Shown here: piece by piece, positions 33,279-45,728 of the stretch
Position numbering within the stretch: position 1 is the stretch's first letter
Layout of the letters: each line of letters opens with the position of its first letter
NCBI GenBank assembly: GCA_019916065.1
Contig: CM034237.1
Span: 26,975,783 to 27,039,782, forward strand
Direction of reading: 5' to 3'
From: Vitellaria paradoxa
Taxonomy: Eukaryota > Streptophyta > Magnoliopsida > Ericales > Sapotaceae
Length of the DNA: 64,000 nucleotides
Notes under the pieces: model-generated
Database searches by the model: none
Told to the model about the DNA's origin: nothing
The model's input: only the letters and a program-made list of their open reading frames with translations
Translations under genes and position numbers: made by a program

Positions 33279-36200
33279 CTAAATATGGTTTAAGTCGATG
33301 CCATTTACCTTGAAGTGATTTTTATTCTTTGGACTTTCTATTTCGACCACACCATGTTTAGAAACATTCCTTGCTATGAATGGGCCAGTCCACTTAGATT
33401 GTAATTTACTAGGGAACAGATGAAGCCGTGAATGATACAGAAGTACTTTTTGACCCTCATGAAATGATCGGTGGTTTATGTGTTGGTCATGTAGCCTTTT
33501 CATCTTTTCTTTTGAGATTTGGGCATTTTCATATGCATCATTTCTTAATTCCTCTATTTCTGCAATTTGAAGCTTGCGGTGTAATCTTGTGTCATCAATA
33601 TTGAAATTGAATTACTTAATGGCCCAATAAGCTTTATGTTCCAATTCAACGGGGAGGTGGCATGACTTCCCATAAACTAATCGATAAGGAGACATCCCTA
33701 AAGTGGTTTTGTATGCAGTTTGATATGCCCATAATGCGTCAATCAAGCGTAGTGACAATCCTTACGATTTGGATTCACCGTTTTTTTTCAAGAATTTGCT
33801 TGATTTATCTATTTGCAAGTTTTACTTGACCACTTGTCTGTGGGTGATATGATGTGCCTACTTTGTGTACAATACCATATTTAGACAATAAAATATCCAC
33901 TGGGCGATTGCAGAAATGTTTTTCTCTATCACTTATTATTGTGCGTGACACCCCAAAGCGTGAGAATATATGCTCATGGAGGAATTTGAGCACGACTTTG
34001 TGATCATTTGTTCTTGTGGCAACTGCTTCAACTCATTTAGACATGTAATCTATCCCTACTAAAATATATTCAAACCTAAAAGATATAGGAAAAGGGCCCA
34101 TGAAATCTATTCCCTAACAGTCAAATGCTTCCGAAACTAGAATAAGGGAAAAATGGATCATGTTTCTACAGGTTAAACACCCTAAGTGTTGACATCAGTC
34201 ATACGTGGTACAAAAATGATGAGCATCTTTGAATAACGTAGGCTAATAGAATCCACATTGAAGGATTTTTGCAGTTGTTTTAGTTGTGGAGAAATGGCCA
34301 CCACAAGCCTATGAGTGACAAAATTCAAGAATGCTAGGCACTTCCCATTCTGGAATGCAACGTCATATTACTTGGTCTGGACAATTTTTGAACAAATAAG
34401 GATCATCTTAAAAAAATACTCGAACGTTTCTCTTGAATTTTCTTCTATCCTTGGCACTCCATTCGCCTGGGATTTTTCCAGTGACCAAATAATTTGCAAT
34501 AGTAGCGTACCACGGGGGTGTGGAAGCGGTTATTACAGTGACATAGAAAAGTTACTCATTTGGGAAACAATCGTTTATTTGAATTTTGTCTTCTGAGTAA
34601 ACTTCTCTTGATAAGCGTGACAAATGATTGGCTACGACATTTTCCACACCCTTCTTATCTCTAATTTCAAGGTCAAATTCTTGTAATAGCAAAATCCAAC
34701 GTATTAACCTTGGTTTAGCTTTTGTTTGGTTAACAGATATTTTAAAGTAGAATGGTCAGTATATATTATAACTGTTGAACTAATGAGGAATTTCTCAAGG
34801 GCAAAGACACTGCTAACATCTCTTTTTCGGTTGTTATGTAATTTCTCTGCGCATCGTTGAGGTTTTTACTTGCATAATAAATGACATGCACTTTCTTCCC
34901 TTTTTTTTGTCCTAACACAGCACCAATAGCATAGTCACTAGCATCACACATAAGCTCAAATGGGAGTGACCAATCTGGAGGTTGAAGAATAGGTGTTGAA
35001 GATAAGAAAGCCTTGAGTTTGTCAAATGCCTCTTAGCATTGTGGTGTCCAATCAAAAGACGCTTCTTGTGTTAGTAAATGGCACAAAGGTTTGGAGATTT
35101 CACTAAAGGATTGGATAAACTGCCGATAGAATCCAGTATGCCCCAAAAATGAGCAAATGTCCTTCACAGATTGAGGAGCAGGTAATTTCTGGATTAATTC
35201 TACTTTAGCCTGATCAATTTAGATCCCTTCTTTGGAAACAATGTAGCCCAGAACTATGCCTTTAGTTACCATGAAATGGCATTTTCCCAATTAAGCACTA
35301 GATTTTTCTCCTCACACCAGGTCAAAACTAGATTAAGATTCTCTAAACATTGATCGAAGGAGTTCCCATAGACAAAAAAATCATCCATGAAAACCTCCAC
35401 GATTTCTTCAACCATCTCACTAAAAATGCTAATCATACAGCGCTGAAAAGTAGAAGGGCATTACAAAGGCCAAAGGGCATTCTTTTATAAGCAAATGTGC
35501 CAAAAAGATAAGTGAATGTAGTTTTTGCTTGATCCTCTAAATCCACATCTATTTGATCATAACCCAAATAACCATCTAAAAAACAGTAATATGCACGCCC
35601 AGCTACTCTATCCAAGATTTGATCAAGGAATGGAAGAGGAAAGTGATCTTTTCAGGTCACTGCATTGAGTTTTCTATAATCAATGCATACTCTCCATCTA
35701 GTTTGAATTTGGGTTGGAACTAATTTGTTGTTTTCATTCTGTACTACAGTAACACCCGATTTCTTTGGAACTACTTGTGTAGGACTCACCCATTTAGAAT
35801 TAGAGATTGGATAGATGATCCCTACGTCGAGCAATTTTAGTACCTCTGCTCGTACTACTTCTTTCATGTTTGGGTTGAGTCATCGTTGCATTTGGTGAAC
35901 TGGTTTAGTATCCTCTTCCAAATAAATTCAGTGAGTACAAAGGAGTAGACTAATACCAATTAAATCTGCCACTGACCAGCCTAAAACGTTCTTATGTCTC
36001 TTTAATAATTTTACTAGCTGGTCTTCTTGTTCAGTAGTTAATTCAGCTGAGATGACTACTGGGTATGTCTCTCCCTCTCCTAAGAATGCATATTTCAAAT
36101 TGCTAGGGAGAGGTTTTCTATCTAGGTTTGGAGCTTTGACTTCTAATGACTCTGTTTTATTCAACATTAGGCCTAGTGGTTCAATTGTTGGCACCCATTT

Positions 36201-36860
36201 TCCTAAAGACATCATAGGACATACTTCTAACCAATCGTAAATTGCTTTCACTTCAACCATTTGAATTGAAAAATTCAAATTCTCCTCACTAAAGCAAATG
36301 GCTCTCTCTAATGGATCCTCAATGAATTCACGATCTAAATAATCCTGCACTATAGTCTCTACAAAATCAACCTCCTGTGTGTCGGGTTGTTCTTTTGGGT
36401 GTTTACTAACATGGAAAATATTGGTTTCAAATTCAATGTTCCCAAAGGACATTTTCATTGAACCATTCCTACAATTAATGAGCGCATTTGAAGTTGTGAG
36501 GAATGGTCTTCCCAGTACAATAGGTGTAGAATTTGGGGCAGACAGATTAGTTAAGGGCTGGGTATCCAGAATAATGAAATCCACTAGAATGCAAAAGTTT
36601 TCTACCTGAACCAATACATTCTCAACTATCCTTCGTGGAACTCTAATGGATCTATCAGCTAATTGTAATGTCACACGAGTGGGCTTGATTTCACCTAGGC
36701 CCAACTGTTCATAGATTGAGTAAGGGAGCAAATTCACGCTTGCCCCTAAATCAAGCAGTCCTTAATTGATTTGATAATCCCCTTTGTAACATGATATGGT
36801 AGGACATCTAGGATCCTTATACTTAGGGGGTATATGACCATGTAGTATAGCACTTGCTTG
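33279..36860 (-). pseudogene. pol remnant of element B
   Basis: Protease with LLDLGASVNLLPYSIYEQLG near 36720-36765 and VLGRPFLTTSNALIN. The frame stays open to 35928. RT with MKEVVRAEVLKLLDVGIIYP (35867), CIDYRKLNAVT, MPFGLCNA and catalytic FMDDFFVYG (about 35380). RNase H with MCDASDYAIGAVLG (34951). Integrase with GIDFMGPF (about 34095), ISDREKHFCN (about 33925) and YHPQTSGQVKLANR, ending at [10 protein letters not shown]. The DDE glutamate position is lysine (33820-33822). Stops such as the W-to-stop before GIDFMGPF inactivate it. Similar to A pol but clearly a different family. Confidence 0.85.
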
Positions 36861-38804
36861 TTCAGTTAGAAAGGCTTTTTCTTTTACATTTAGCCTTCTC
36901 TTCGCTGTACATAGGTCTTTCAAAAAGTGTGCTTATACAGGAATTTGCTTGATTGCATCAATTAGAGATATGTTGATTTTAACTTGTTTGAAAACCTCTA
37001 ATATTTTTGCAGCCTAGGCTTCCTTTCTAGATTTTAAGAATCTTTGAGGTAATGGTGGTTTGGGGATGCATTCCCTTGAAATAATCTTTGTTTCTTTTTC
37101 ACTCTCTTTCTCTTTCCTCTTTTCTTTCTTTCCCTCTTGTTCTTTTTCATTCTCATCTAATTTTATTGGTTCTTCCGTCGGTATTTGATCTTCTTCTGTC
37201 CGCTTAGGTTCCAACTCTTTGCTGGGCTCAACCACCCTAGGATGAATAGTTTTGTGTATCATTTTACCATTCCTAAGCATCGTGACAGCTTGAACTTGGT
37301 CAAAATTATTCTGAGCATGGGAAGATCCTTCAGCTTGATTCACTTGAGCTGATGGATTTGGATGTGGTTGTGCAGGTAACTGACCTTTCTGTTGGTTGCT
37401 CAATGTTTGAGTTATGAGAGTCAACTGTCCCCTTATGTCATCCATGGCACGATTATTTGGGGCCCACATGGTAGTTTGTGCGGCCATGAATTGCTGAAGA
37501 GTCTCTTCGGTGGATTTCTTGTTAGGAGGGTAATGATTGTTCTGATGTGGTCACATATTCTGAGACGGTCCAGGGTTAGGGATAGGAATTTGAGGAATAG
37601 GTGGATGTAGGGCAGAATGAAACTGTTGAGACATTGCTAGCCCATTGTTTCTCCATCCAAAATTAAGATGATTCCTCTAACCCAGATTATAAGTTTTAGA
37701 AAATGGATTTCCTCAGTTTTGCCCCCGATATGGTGGACAGAATTGATTGATTGCATTAATGGGAAGTTCACTTAGTTGCTGGCTTTGCACAACTTCTCTA
37801 CACACAGGGATGGTAGGGCAATCATCCGTCTTATGTGCTTGACTATCGCACATAAGGCAATAGACACTTGCCACAGGTTCCTTAACAACAGGTGCTTCTT
37901 TTTTTATTTAAGAGTTTCAATTTCCCTAGTAAGTGTTGCTAGTTTAGCTTTGAGATCATCAGTTTCATTCAATTGATGTACAACTCTAGCTGGTGTAATA
38001 CTAGCAACTTGGGGATTATGAGATCCCGTACTGTCCCAAGTTTATGCATTCTCAGCTAAGAATTCAAAGTGATCATATGCTTCCTCAGGGATCTTATCAT
38101 AGAATTGTCCATTAGACATGGTTTCTAAGAATTGTTTCAATTGTGGCGTTAGAGATCCATAGAAGTTACTAGCTAAACGCCAAACCTCAAATCCATGGTG
38201 TTGACAAGAATGTAAGGGTGTTTTGAATCTTTCCCAACACTGATAAAAAGTTTCACTAGCCTGAGGTGAGAGATTCAAAATGTTAGATGGCATCCGTTCT
38301 ATTGGGGGGAAATTTTTTTTTTTTAAATTTAGCCTACATTTCTTCCCATGAGTGAATAGAGTTCAGTTGCAAGAGTTCGAACCATCTGGCAGATTTATCC
38401 TTACGAGAGAAAGCAAAAAGTTTTAGGAATACTAAATCTAGAAGATAATTTTGATCTTTGAAAGTTACACAGATATTTCTAAACCTTGTTAGGTGTTCGT
38501 ATGGGCTCTCGGATTCCATACCGTGAAAGGTTGGTAGGAGTTGAATCATCCCTGGTTTGAAATTAAATGGTCTTTGATTTTCAAGCCAAACTATACAAGA
38601 CTCGGGTGTATGTCTATCCTATTTAATTATGTCCCTCATTGAGCGTCTAGCAACAACAAGTTGCTCATCATTTGCCATTTCTGTAGTAGTAGTATAAAAA
38701 GATGATGTTGAGAGTTCTATGGAAAGGTTTTTGGGTTCAAAAGGAATATCAATGTTTTCAGGACGTCTTAATCTACTGTCTTCCCCACGACTCCAAACAC
38801 TCAT
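36861..38804 (-). pseudogene. gag remnant of element B
   Basis: Start MSVWSRGEDSRLRRPENIDI at 38804. The capsid domain includes YEHLTRFRNICVTFKDQN, KSARWFELLQLNSIHSWEEM and EEAYDHFEFLAENA. A CCHC knuckle (CLMCDSQAHKTDDCP) lies near 37830-37870 and a charged tail rich in KEKRKEKE at about 37080-37160. An A run (plus-strand T run at 38312-38325) causes a frameshift inside the capsid domain, and a stop follows AENA. The order matches gag of A. Confidence 0.77.
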
Positions 38805-38963
38805 AAACTAGAGAAAAAGGTGTAAAATGTCAATGTTGTCTGGGTGAATTTAAAATGTTTATCTTATTTATGTAAAACAAAATATATATATTTAAATTTT
38901 TTTTAAATAAAGGCAGTAAATAAACTTAAATCTAAAGCAACCTAAAAACTAAAATTGAGGATT
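38805..38963 (-). other. Short leader of element B
   Basis: AT-rich, non-coding. It lies between the primer site and the gag start, about 160 bases, similar in length to the leader of A (2359-2473). Confidence 0.4.
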
Positions 38964-38981
38964 CCCCAACAACAGCGCCAA
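38964..38981 (-). other. Primer binding site of element B
   Basis: Minus strand TGGCGCTGTTGTTGGGGA, five bases from the LTR end. It is close to the TGGCGCCGTTGCCGGGGA site of Athila/Tat elements. Confidence 0.72.
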
Positions 38982-38986
38982 AAACT

Positions 38987-40505
38987 TGACCGCTTCTAAA
39001 ATTTCACGTCCTAATTACCCTCAAGTACAAGGGTGTACAGTGTAGTTTTAACTTGGTGAGAACGAGGTCGAATCCACAAGGAACCTACTGTTTTAATTTC
39101 TAGGTTTCAAAAGATGAAAACAATTTACTACCTAGTTCAAAGGTGATAATTTCAAGGAGTTGGAGGTTTGGATAGGTTTCTAATTGCAACCAAATGTAAG
39201 TTTCTAAACTAAAATTACTCTAAAGCAAATATTGAAATTTGAAATTCAAAATAGTAAGCAACAAACTAACAGATATAAATCAACAATAAAATAAGGTCTT
39301 TGATTCAACTCTCAATTAATTACTTCACAAAGCAATGTGCTTTGTATCAAAACTCAATCTAAGTTTCACATAAAGGAAAAATAGATCGGAAAATATTTTT
39401 GTGAAAGCTTATGAATTTTCCCAACTTAGTTTTATACTCACGTTTAGAATTATAAAATCGGAAGATTTTCTTTTAAGAATATTAGGGTTTATATTTAATA
39501 TATTTATTTCAAAAATATTAAAGGAAAGTCAAGAACCAAAAATCCTTATCAGTGATTCCAGAGAGTATGGTCAAAGGGTTTTTGTTTTCGAATGACTTTG
39601 AAATAAATGAAATCAAATCTAAAACAGTAGATCATCACACATACATTTTCACACGATACATGTAGACCTACGCACATCACTTTGCTTATAATCATCCACC
39701 ATTCCTTGATTTGTTGAATCAAGAACAATGGATTTAGCCTAACATTGCCATATCAAGAATGCAAGAATGAAAATAAAGACGAAGAAAAGAATAGCTTTCA
39801 TTAAAATAAAACATAAAGTTAGATACCATACATTGAAGCAAATCGAAAAACAAGAATAGAAGAAACAATGCCAACCGAGACTTCAAGAATCTACAAGAAC
39901 ATCCTTCAAAATTCTCCAAGAATAAAAATGAAAAAACTTCTGAAAAACTCTCTGTAAAGTCTTTTTGACGACTGGAAAAGAACCCCTAAAACATCCCCAA
40001 AAAGTTCTATTTATAGAGCCCTAAAAAAAACTAAAAATTACCAAAAAACGGCGCCTAAAATTCCCCAGTGGTCTGGACTACTTGGGCGGATGGTCCGGAC
40101 CACAGTGTGCTGAATTTTTTGAAATAAGCTACAGTGGTCCGGATCGTTCGGGCGAATGGTCCAGACCATAGTGTCTCGATTTCCTCAATCTTTGCTGCAG
40201 TGGTCCAGACCGTTTAGGAGATGGTCTGGACCACAATGTCTACTCTTGTTTCCTATTTTGCTTCTCCCTCCTTACTCTTGCTCTAGTCCAGATTGGGGCT
40301 CTTTGCGAAGGTATAGAAGGTTTGTTTGCATCGTTTTCCTCCTCTTCATCACTGCCAATCACCATTATTTCACGTTCTTCCCTACAACAAAGAAAAGAAA
40401 CCAAATAAGCGATAAAGATTAACAAAACTCAGGGATTTATTAGTTAAATGTATGTCTCTAGTACTAGGTTATGAAATTTATGATTACACTTTTCAAGTGT
40501 AATCA
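38987..40505 (-). repeat. 5' LTR of element B
   Basis: Read on the minus strand it starts TGATTACACTTGAAAAGTG, the first part of a terminal palindrome, and ends GAAGCGGTCA, followed by the primer site. Several GTCCGGACCAC-type inverted words lie upstream of a TATAAATAG box. Its counterpart is the broken 3' LTR at 24485-27233. No intact target duplication can be shown. Confidence 0.85.
40008..40015 (-). promoter_or_regulatory. TATA box of the B 5' LTR
   Basis: Minus strand CTATAAATAGAAC, about 55 bases downstream of the GGTCCGGACC motif block. The counterpart in the 3' LTR near 25139-25146 reads TATAAGTA. Confidence 0.5.
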
Positions 40506-41505
40506 ACAGCAATTCTTCAATACTATTTTTTTGAGTTCATCTTAATGGAGTTTGCTTTCTTCACTCTTTTACTTTTTATTTTACATTCTTATGAGCATGC
40601 TAGCGTAGATTTATACTTGATTCAAGTTATCAATGATGGGTGGATATGTGCTAGAACGCTAGGTGTGAATGAATCCACGCATGTAAGGTAAAACTTGTAT
40701 GCTATGGTTCTTGTTTTCCTAGATCAACTTTATATCTTTCAAGACCTTTGAAAACTTACGTGGCTAATCATATTTCCTTGAAATCCCTATTGCCCACGTA
40801 TGATTAAAACTTTCCTAACACTTTAAAAGTATAAAGATCAGATCTAGGGTCTTCTAGATTTTCTTATTCTTTTGTTTTTCAAAATCTTCGAAAACAAGCA
40901 ACCTCGACCATATTTCACAAAAATCACTACTAATGTTCACATGATTAAAACTTTCTTTGATCTTTTGAAAACACGCGGCCTCAACCATATTTCGACAAAA
41001 TCACTGGGGATGTTTGCTTGACTATAACTTTCTTTATACTTTAAAATCATTGTAAAGAAATCTAGAATAAGCACTTTAACAATAACATCTTTTTATCACA
41101 TATAGCATAAGAATAAGTTATTTGCTCAAATTTACAGGTTGGATCAAATTGTTTATCATTCATTCAAAACTTTCATGTTTATTATCTTGCTTTAGTTTAA
41201 ATATTCTGAATTTTGCATTTTTGATACTTATGTTAGAATTACTTTACATATTTGTTTTTTAGGTTAATTTTATTATTGCTCTTTAAATTCATTGTTTAGT
41301 AGTGATAAGTTAAAATCCCATCAATACCCAAACTTGATTTTATTTTTATTGTTTTCAAAGAAGAACAGTAGGTTAGAATAACTTAGCAATCCTAGGCTTT
41401 ATTCTGGTTTCCCTGTGGATACAATCTTATTCTTACTAGGTAAAACTTACACCGTACACTGTTACACTTGGGGTTCAGTTTAATTGTACATTTACGAGGT
41501 GGTCA
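40506..41505 (+). repeat. Truncated A-type LTR (3' two thirds)
   Basis: From GCATGCTAGCGTAGATT-type sequence at about 40595 through CCCTGTGGATACAATC to GAGGTGGTCA at 41505, it follows the A LTR order (compare 21026-21986), with heavy divergence. The first 500 or so bases, including the promoter part, are absent and B sequence abuts it at 40505/40506. No primer site follows, so it is a solo or 3' LTR. B seems to have inserted into it. Confidence 0.62.
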
Positions 41506-43150
41506 GCTACCCACAAACATCTACAGTTTGGTTTTAAGATGTCGAAGAGTGGTTAAGATAAAAAATGAACCAAGCTCAAGCCCCACAAATCACAAATTCC
41601 AAATATCATGTGTAATTCTCAAGCATAAAGTATGAATATATGGACTATCAAAGAAGGAAGAGCATGTGTGTAAAACAGTGTCATTCATTCAATAAGGTCG
41701 TAAGGGCATAAATGAAACAAGGTTTTGACTTCAAACACTCATTGAAAGAAATTCAATCATCAAGGGTTCACACATAAAATATTAGCATATAATGCTATCC
41801 TAGTTGTACACAACCCCATGAATAAGTAAGTTAACTGAGTTAAAGTTCAAAATGGATAGCTTATAAAAATGTTCCAATACAATGCAAGAGACAACACCAC
41901 ATAACTTACACAAGACTACTACATGCACAAGATAAGAGTTGTTTGCTTAGAATCCACCAGGTCTTTGATTTGATTGTAACTTGGCCATAGGTAACAATGG
42001 AGGATATGGAAATCAAAGCACAAGTCTTTGGGATAAGAATGTCCAAGTGCACACAAGTCCCAAATTATCTATTTCTTTTCCAAACCCCAACAAGAATCCT
42101 GACAAGAATCTTATTCACACTAAATACTAACCTTGGGACATTTGCAAATATTGTAAATAATGTACAAGTCCCATAATTTCATAAACAAAAGAAATGAGAA
42201 TTTTTTTTTTTAAGACTAAATAGTGAAATATACATTAGTTGAATTCTACACTCAACATTTCCTCTTAATATGCTCTCAAAAGCTTCCATTCCTGACCCAA
42301 CTTCAAATTTGACATTGAGGCACTTTCACAACTTAAGACATGTGAGGGTGAGGTTTAAAGTGTGTGAATGTGGGTAAGGGATAATATATGAGGTGAGAAT
42401 CATGAAAAAAGAAAATTAAAAGCTTAATATAAAGGCTTCAACTTGGTTCCTAGGACAATTTCTTATTAAGAAAGGACAAAGAGGCCCAAAAATAGCAAAG
42501 AGGGCCTAACATCATGTTCAAAGTTTGCAACAACTCATAATGTGCCAATTGAAACTCATAAAAGTATATGTGATGCAAATGGTGCATTGGAGACCAAATT
42601 AAAGAACAAATGAGCTAAAATCATGTGCAACTCCTCATGAAAAAGAATAAACGGGTCTAAAGCTCACTACTAAAGAGGTATAAGTCTGTACCTTGTCCAA
42701 GGATGCTCAATTGACCAATGCTAAATAAACTTCACTCTTAAGCACATAAACTCCCCCATGATTGTCAAAAAGGTACAAGCTCATGACACACTCAAGTTTT
42801 CTATCGAGGCTTGAACAAATTTACTTATCACTCTCTCACTCTATGTCACAATTAACCAAACTATAAGGGCCAACATGCAAGTATAAATGTGCTAAATCAT
42901 GCATTCAAGCTAAAAATTCGAAAAAAATTTGACAATCTGTAGCACAGGTATCATCATGTGACTACCCCCAACCTAAACAAAGCATTGTCCCCAATGTGAG
43001 AATCATGAATGAAAAGTAGGTCTGTAGTGTGCAAAGTGAGCATGATGATGATGAGCATAATGATCCAACAATAAATAGCACATAAGTCAAGCATTCACTC
43101 GAAAAAAGATTCCCACAAGTAAAAATGAACACCCTCCAGCCTAGTTTGTA
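41506..43150 (-). other. 3' UTR of element C
   Basis: Non-coding. Minus strand: G tract at about 43131-43145, hairpin CACATTGGGGACAATG at 42983-42998, G tract at about 42964-42974, then long AT-rich sequence parallel to the other 3' UTRs. The polypurine tract is missing. 43151-43579 upstream of it is T-rich on the minus strand and also without coding sequence. Confidence 0.5.
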
Positions 43151-43579
43151 TAGCACTTCCAACAACGTTCAACAACATATATCCAAGTGCTAAGATTAAA
43201 ATGTAGAAGCAGAATGTGAAAAATGTAGATATTACCTCAAAGCTGCATTATTAACTAACCACAAACCTACGAAATAAAATATGAGATAAAAAAGGAAACG
43301 AAAAATTAACAAATAAAAGAAGGTTAGTAAACAAAACTAAAGAAAAGTACAAGAACACTACTACACAAAAGAGAAAAGAAAGTCAAAAGATGATGTTGTG
43401 TTTCATTAGTAACTCGACAACTGAGTATAAAGATACAATCTAAACTACTCGGCCTATTTTAAAACAACAACATCACAAAAGATGATCAGTTTTTAGTCTA
43501 CAATAGATGATAGAATCTAAACCTAGACCTAAACTGACATAAAAGTTTGCCTTAAGGCAATAAAAAGAATTTCGATCTT

Positions 43580-44898
43580 AAGCATCGGCAAGAGGCTCCT
43601 GGTCCTCCGCAGTAATGGGTTCGCAGCTGGTGGTGGTGGTTAGACTACAACAAGAATGGACTCTAAAAGTCCATGCTACACACACTGCTCTACCTCAATA
43701 CTGCCTAAACATGTATCAACAGCCTATATAGCTGCGTAGATAGTATGGACAACTGGGGGGCAAGCTAGAGATGGAGTTGGTAGTGGTGCAGCAGTCAGGG
43801 AAGCAGTCACTAGAGTAAGTTGGTGATGGGATTAGGCAACGCTCTTCGTATTAGTGGAACTAGACAATATCGCCAGTGGCTAACTATCTTGAAGCTGGCA
43901 TCGATGGGGACATGATTAATTTCCAATAGCTGCATAATCAGTTGGCAAACGGCAAACTCTTGGTGATCTGATTCTGCGAGATCTGAACTTTCATAATAGT
44001 AACCACGATCGAGACCAAGTCAATAAAAAACCCAGTGGTCATAGTGTACATTAATCGAGCTCCGTCGACGCTGACATAATCATCATTAGAAATAGGAAGG
44101 ATCTTAGAACAAATCAGCTCATGGAGGACTCTAAACTTGGAGCTCAACTTATGTTTTAGAAGCTGGTACCTTACCCCCCAACTACGTGTTTGTCCCTTTG
44201 ATAAAGTATATACTAAAACGACAAGGGAGGGCTCATGATCCAGGGGATAAGGGTACCCTGGCTTATTAACCTTTAGCAAACTATACCTAAACTGAGCGAC
44301 TATGAATCGTAATCCATTTACCTCAAACCATAGAATGAATATACTGCTTGCTCAAGTGCTCATCTTTCATAACTTGAGTGGCATTAGCATAGAATTCCCT
44401 AATGAGGGTACGGTCAGTAGTGGAGCGGAATGACATAACATCGGACCAACCTCGGGTAGCCATCATAGTCCAAAAATTCGTAAGCTCCTCACTAAAGTGA
44501 CTCAAATTGATGTTCCTCTCACAAAAAATAGCCCGCTTACTCCAATAAGAGTCAAATGAATCCTCGGCATCCTTGCCAGTGAATTGATAAGGGTCATAAT
44601 CAAGTTCTTCCTTCTCTTCTGAAGCCTTATTATTCTCATTTTCCTCACTTCCATCTTCTTCTTCATTCTCTTGTTCCTAATTCTCGTTTTCATCATTTTC
44701 AGTATTTTCATTGTCGTCTTCATTTTCCTGATCATTATCCTCCCTTTCATGTTCAGATTCCTTCTCATTCCCATTCATATCCTCTTCCTTTTCATCAGTA
44801 GCATGAAATTTGTCATCATACTTAGGTAAATACTCACTACCTTCAGTTGAGAAGGTGGAAGAAGGGTGGCTCTTGCGCTTGTCGGAAGAACTGGCCAT
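43580..44898 (-). pseudogene. ORF3 (env-position protein) of element C
   Basis: Start MASSSDKRKSHPSSTFSTEG at 44898. A very acidic segment follows (EKEEDMNGNEKESEHERED and EDDNENTENDENEN, 44680-44800). The conserved part has MATRGWSDVMSF and REFYANATQVMKDE (about 44370-44460), and the C-terminal part has LPISNDDYVSVDGARLMY. Frameshifts occur near 44680 and 44500 and a stop falls near 44320. The RGW...REFYAN pattern is the hallmark of the putative plant transposon protein domain found in Athila-type ORF3. Tail stops begin after about 43790. Confidence 0.55.
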
Positions 44899-45728
44899 GG
44901 AAGCTTAAATGGAATTCAACTCAGCTTACAAAGTTTATTCTCAGCACATAGTTTCAAAACTCCACAAACTAAACTACCTAAGTGCTCACAAACATTCAAT
45001 CAAACCCTTCAAATGCACAAAATTAGCCCATCACAATTATGTACACAAAACAATTCACAATCCACCAAATTGAATCAACAATACACCAAACTCCTAACAC
45101 CCACAAATGCTCCACTTAATTCTTTCAAAATTCAATTTCCAAACCAAACTACCATTTAAAAAAATAGGTGGTGTGCAAGAGATCAAATGGTGCGTCAAAC
45201 TCTAATGTAGTCCAAGAAGAAACTCACAAATACCCTTCAAACTCAAATGAAATCAAAATACATGTCCAAGATCATTATCTACCCAATAAAACAAAACACC
45301 CAAGTGTGAGATTTACCTAACAATCGAAGTGACTCCAATATCTAGCTCCACACTATACTTTGCAATAGGAAAGTCCAAAGTCAAAATCCCACACTCCCAA
45401 AGTGCAAACAATTAGAAATTTTATGGTCATGTGATGAGGATGGCTACTTCGTGGAGAAAAATGGATAGGAGAAGAGCTTTGGTCCCTTAAGAGTTCTAGA
45501 GTATCCAAATAAAAAATGACCAAATGAGTAAAATAGGCTTAAGGGGCTTAGATTACCAAGGAATGTGATCTCATTAGGCTGGCATGTGACTAGCCACAAG
45601 TCCCCAAGAGGGAAATCAGATGGGTGCGTGCCCTTGTGTGCGCACGAGAAGGAATTGTGATAGGCGCACGCTACCTTGGGCACATAGGAAGCATCCCAGA
45701 TGGGTGCACATAGAAAGCAACCACAAAT
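44899..45728 (-). other. pol-ORF3 spacer of element C
   Basis: No gene. On the minus strand, GC-rich words (GTGCGCAC, GGGCACGCACCC, TGTGCCCAAGG) lie just after pol at about 45610-45710, again in the position where A and B carry their LTR-type motifs. The rest (44899-45400) is AC-rich on the plus strand. Confidence 0.4.

Larger units (their letters stand above)
24485..40505 (-). mobile_element. Athila-like Ty3/gypsy retrotransposon B, 3' LTR rearranged
   Basis: Minus-strand element. It comprises the 5' LTR (38987-40505), primer site, gag, pol, ORF3, acidic ORF, 3' UTR, polypurine tract (27234-27249) and a broken 3' LTR (24485-27233). It carries two solo-LTR insertions (25265-26925 and 31271-32734). 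Gene order and motifs match element A, but the LTR and spacer motifs differ, so it is a separate family. It is better preserved than A: one protease-region frame is open for 269 codons. The far end of the 3' LTR is lost, so the host duplication cannot be checked. Confidence 0.8.

Noticed and set aside
24485..40505. A perfect target duplication for element B
   Set aside because: The five bases after 40505 (ACAGC) do not recur at a valid left boundary; the left end is rearranged. A chance ACAGC near 23937 is not next to any LTR end.
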